Assembly: GCF_001679785.1 (NCBI RefSeq)
Contig: NZ_CP016286.1
Span: 1,488,001-1,552,000, forward strand
Direction: 5' to 3'
Source: Rhizobium leguminosarum
GTDB taxonomy: Bacteria; Pseudomonadota; Alphaproteobacteria; Rhizobiales; Rhizobiaceae
Length of the DNA stretch: 64,000 bases
Shown here: positions 62,881 to 64,000 of the stretch, one piece after another
Numbering within the stretch: position 1 is the stretch's first letter
How the letters are laid out: each line of letters begins with the position of its first letter
Notes under the pieces: model-generated
What the model was told of the DNA's origin: nothing
Databases searched by the model: none
What the model saw: only the letters and a program-made list of their open reading frames with translations
Program-made: the position numbers and the translations under genes

Positions 62881-62961
62881 ATGGACTACCAGATTGCCTT
62901 CGCCGCGACGGTCGCAACAGCGTCCTTCCTCGTCTTCATGCTGATCGTCCACCGGACCTGA
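62881..62961 (+). CDS. 26-aa hydrophobic peptide ORF
   Basis: ATG 62881 to TGA 62961: MDYQIAFAATVATASFLVFM followed by LIVHRT, a single hydrophobic helix of membrane-protein type. The ribosome site (GGGGTTGAC just upstream) is moderate. It is part of a cluster of tiny membrane ORFs. It may be genuine, with low confidence because of size. Confidence 0.4.
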   Translation: MDYQIAFAATVATASFLVFMLIVHRT

Positions 62962-63299
62962 TTTGCCCCGCGGCAAATGGATTGGCCCTAAAGGCGCGCG
63001 ATCACTGGAACCGGTACTGACCGCGTTCCGCGGCCTCATTGTTTGCGATGCCGAGAGATAACAGCACCAGTTTCCGCCTCGATAGCAAGGCGGAAAATGG
63101 AAGGTCTGAAGCGCATATATCGCAGATGATCCGACAACAACACGGGAAAGGTGCAAAACAAAGATTTCAACGTCCGAAAGTATTTTTGCGTTTTTCGATG
63201 TATTTAATTTTAATTAATTGCCAAGCTTAACTATCCGTTAACAATATCGTTGCGCTCCGTCCGATTCGGCTTATGCTTTACGCAAAAGGGGAGAGGAAG
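62962..63299. other. AT-rich promoter region, no gene seen
   Basis: 338 bp. The last 120 bases are clearly AT-rich (63175-63250, with TTTAATTTTAATTAATTG), and GGGGAGAGGAAG gives the ribosome site of the next ORF. A small hairpin TTTGCC-CCGC-GGCAAA is at 62962-62977. Confidence 0.4.
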
Positions 63300-63416
63300 A
63301 TGTTTAGCAAAAGCCTGATCATGCCTTTCGGATTCGCAGTGCTCGCCATTGCCGGCCTATTGTTCCAGATTATCGCCCACGCGTTGAACTCTCCGGTCAC
63401 CTTGCTGCAGCCGTGA
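63300..63416 (+). CDS. 38-aa single-pass membrane protein
   Basis: ATG 63300 after GGGGAGAGGAAG, a strong ribosome site. The product starts MFSKSLIMPFGFAVLAIAGL and ends NSPVTLLQP: one transmembrane helix with short flanks. The upstream AT-rich region looks like a promoter. The function is unknown. Confidence 0.6.
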   Translation: MFSKSLIMPFGFAVLAIAGLLFQIIAHALNSPVTLLQP

Positions 63417-63519
63417 GTCACATAAGTTGCTGAACCCGCAAGCAATCTCAGTAACTGGGAGTGGAACTTCCTTTCATTTCGTGCATTCTGTGACTCGTTT
63501 TGCCAGGAGGGAAATAACC

Positions 63520-63774
63520 ATGGAAGACGCAGGCGTGGGTTGGATTGCAGCCATCATTATCGGCGGTGTCGCCGGATGGCTGGCGGAAAAGGCCATGCGC
63601 AGCAGCATGAGCCTGCTCATGAACATATTGCTCGGCATCATCGGCGCTATTGTCGCCAACTGGGTCCTGGGTCTGTTGAACATCCAGCCGCTCGCCGGTT
63701 GGCTGGGTTATCTGATCACCGGGTTCGTCGGTGCCTGCATCTTGATCGCGATCGGGCGTGTCATCCGTCGCTGA
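63520..63774 (+). CDS. GlsB/YeaQ/YmgE-family stress membrane protein
   Basis: 84 aa from ATG 63520 with CAGGAGGG ten bases upstream. Family motifs are visible: AAIIIGGVAGWLAEKAM, the LLMNILLGIIGAIVANWVLG helix, and GWLGYLITGFVGACILIAIG. These transglycosylase-associated proteins are general stress (for example sigma-factor-controlled) membrane proteins. Three hydrophobic helices. It is probably a single-gene unit ended by the hairpin at 63828. Confidence 0.92.
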   Translation: MEDAGVGWIAAIIIGGVAGWLAEKAMRSSMSLLMNILLGIIGAIVANWVLGLLNIQPLAGWLGYLITGFVGACILIAIGRVIRR

Positions 63775-63827
63775 CTCGCTCGCGATAGCTGGCCTCAGGC
63801 GCCTTGCCGGTGGTCGGAAATATTAAA

Positions 63828-63856
63828 AGCCGGGCGTTCATGACGTCCGGCTTTTC
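63828..63856 (+). terminator. Hairpin terminator after GlsB gene
   Basis: AAAGCCGGGCGT-TCATG-ACGTCCGGCTTT followed by TCC: a stem of about 12 bp with one mismatch. It lies between the convergent GlsB and DUF883 genes. The A-run and T-run on the two sides would let it act in both directions. Confidence 0.75.
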
Positions 63857-63874
63857 CTTACCCCGAATTCCCGT

Positions 63875-64000
63875 TCAGCGACGGCTGAGCAGGCCGAACA
63901 CGTAGGCAATGCCTGCCGTCACGGCGAGTGCCACGAGCGGCTCTTCGCGCACCTTGTCGCGCAGCCGTTCCGTCATCAGCGAAGCCTCATCGGTCACCGC
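63875..64000 (-). CDS. DUF883 (ElaB/YqjD) protein, N-terminus beyond window
   Basis: The last 41 codons of a minus-strand gene, with TGA at 63875-63877. The visible part reads ...LMTERLRDKVREEPLVALAV and ends TAGIAYVFGLLSRR. A DUF883-type C-terminal membrane helix preceded by RxxVREEPLxALAVTAGIAY is diagnostic. Full members are about 100 aa and tether ribosomes to the inner membrane in stationary phase in E. coli. The start is off the right edge. Confidence 0.85.
   Translation of the reverse strand, partial: AVTDEASLMTERLRDKVREEPLVALAVTAGIAYVFGLLSRR

Overview
The window looks like chromosome (or a large replicon) of a Rhizobium-type alphaproteobacterium close to R. etli or R. leguminosarum. 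The evidence is GC-rich rhizobial-style coding, the rlpA-dac-tmk-holB and metG-tatD-MBL gene sets, rhizobial intergenic palindromes, and many families common in that group (DUF599, DUF883, paired transglutaminases, GlsB/YeaQ). Species is inference.

Bases 1 to about 21,500 are an accessory region. A secreted-type lipase/acyltransferase gene is split by a complete IS66 element with an 8-bp target duplication. Small orphan genes follow, including two distantly related paralogues, a YccF-like membrane protein and a Cys-repeat periplasmic protein. Next comes the transposition module of a Tn7-like transposon: tnsA, tnsB (DD35E), tnsC (AAA+) and tniQ, with small unknown ORFs beside tnsA and tnsB. 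An IS3-family element sits just upstream of tnsA, and an IS21-family element is inserted in the last codons of tnsA with a 5-bp duplication. Beyond tniQ lies a minus-strand pair, a membrane-anchored trypsin-like protease coupled to a small membrane protein, which is the best candidate for an undescribed cargo module. The outer ends of the Tn7-like element could not be placed with confidence.

Bases 21,600 to 36,700 carry general and catabolic genes: an MscS channel, a Tat-exported epoxide-hydrolase-like protein, a VOC protein facing an alpha/beta hydrolase across two operator-like palindromes 60 bp apart, a LysR regulator, DUF599, and a 5-oxoprolinase operon (pxpA-micro-ORF-pxpB-pxpC) whose pxpA has a one-base frameshift. 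These are followed by a PAS protein, a universal stress protein, a twice-frameshifted MgtC/DUF4010 gene, envelope and stress hypotheticals and a TerC protein.

Bases 36,700 to 48,400 are core housekeeping genes on the minus strand: rlpA, a dac peptidase, tmk, holB, then metG, tatD and an MBL hydrolase. About 4 kb of plus-strand genes (TauE/SafE exporter, CorA) and an insertion sequence with a 75-bp internal tandem duplication separate holB from metG. A three-armed inverted-repeat element fills the terC/MBL gap.

Bases 48,400 to 64,000 hold a sulfatase, membrane protein and formylglycine-generating enzyme set, a GYD protein, tRNA-Ser(TGA), a BKACE enzyme, three conserved hypotheticals, a DHA2 transporter with a divergent LysR regulator, a PhnA-like protein, two transglutaminases, several very small membrane proteins, an entericidin-like lipoprotein, a terminator-associated possible small RNA, and a cut-off DUF883 gene at the right edge.
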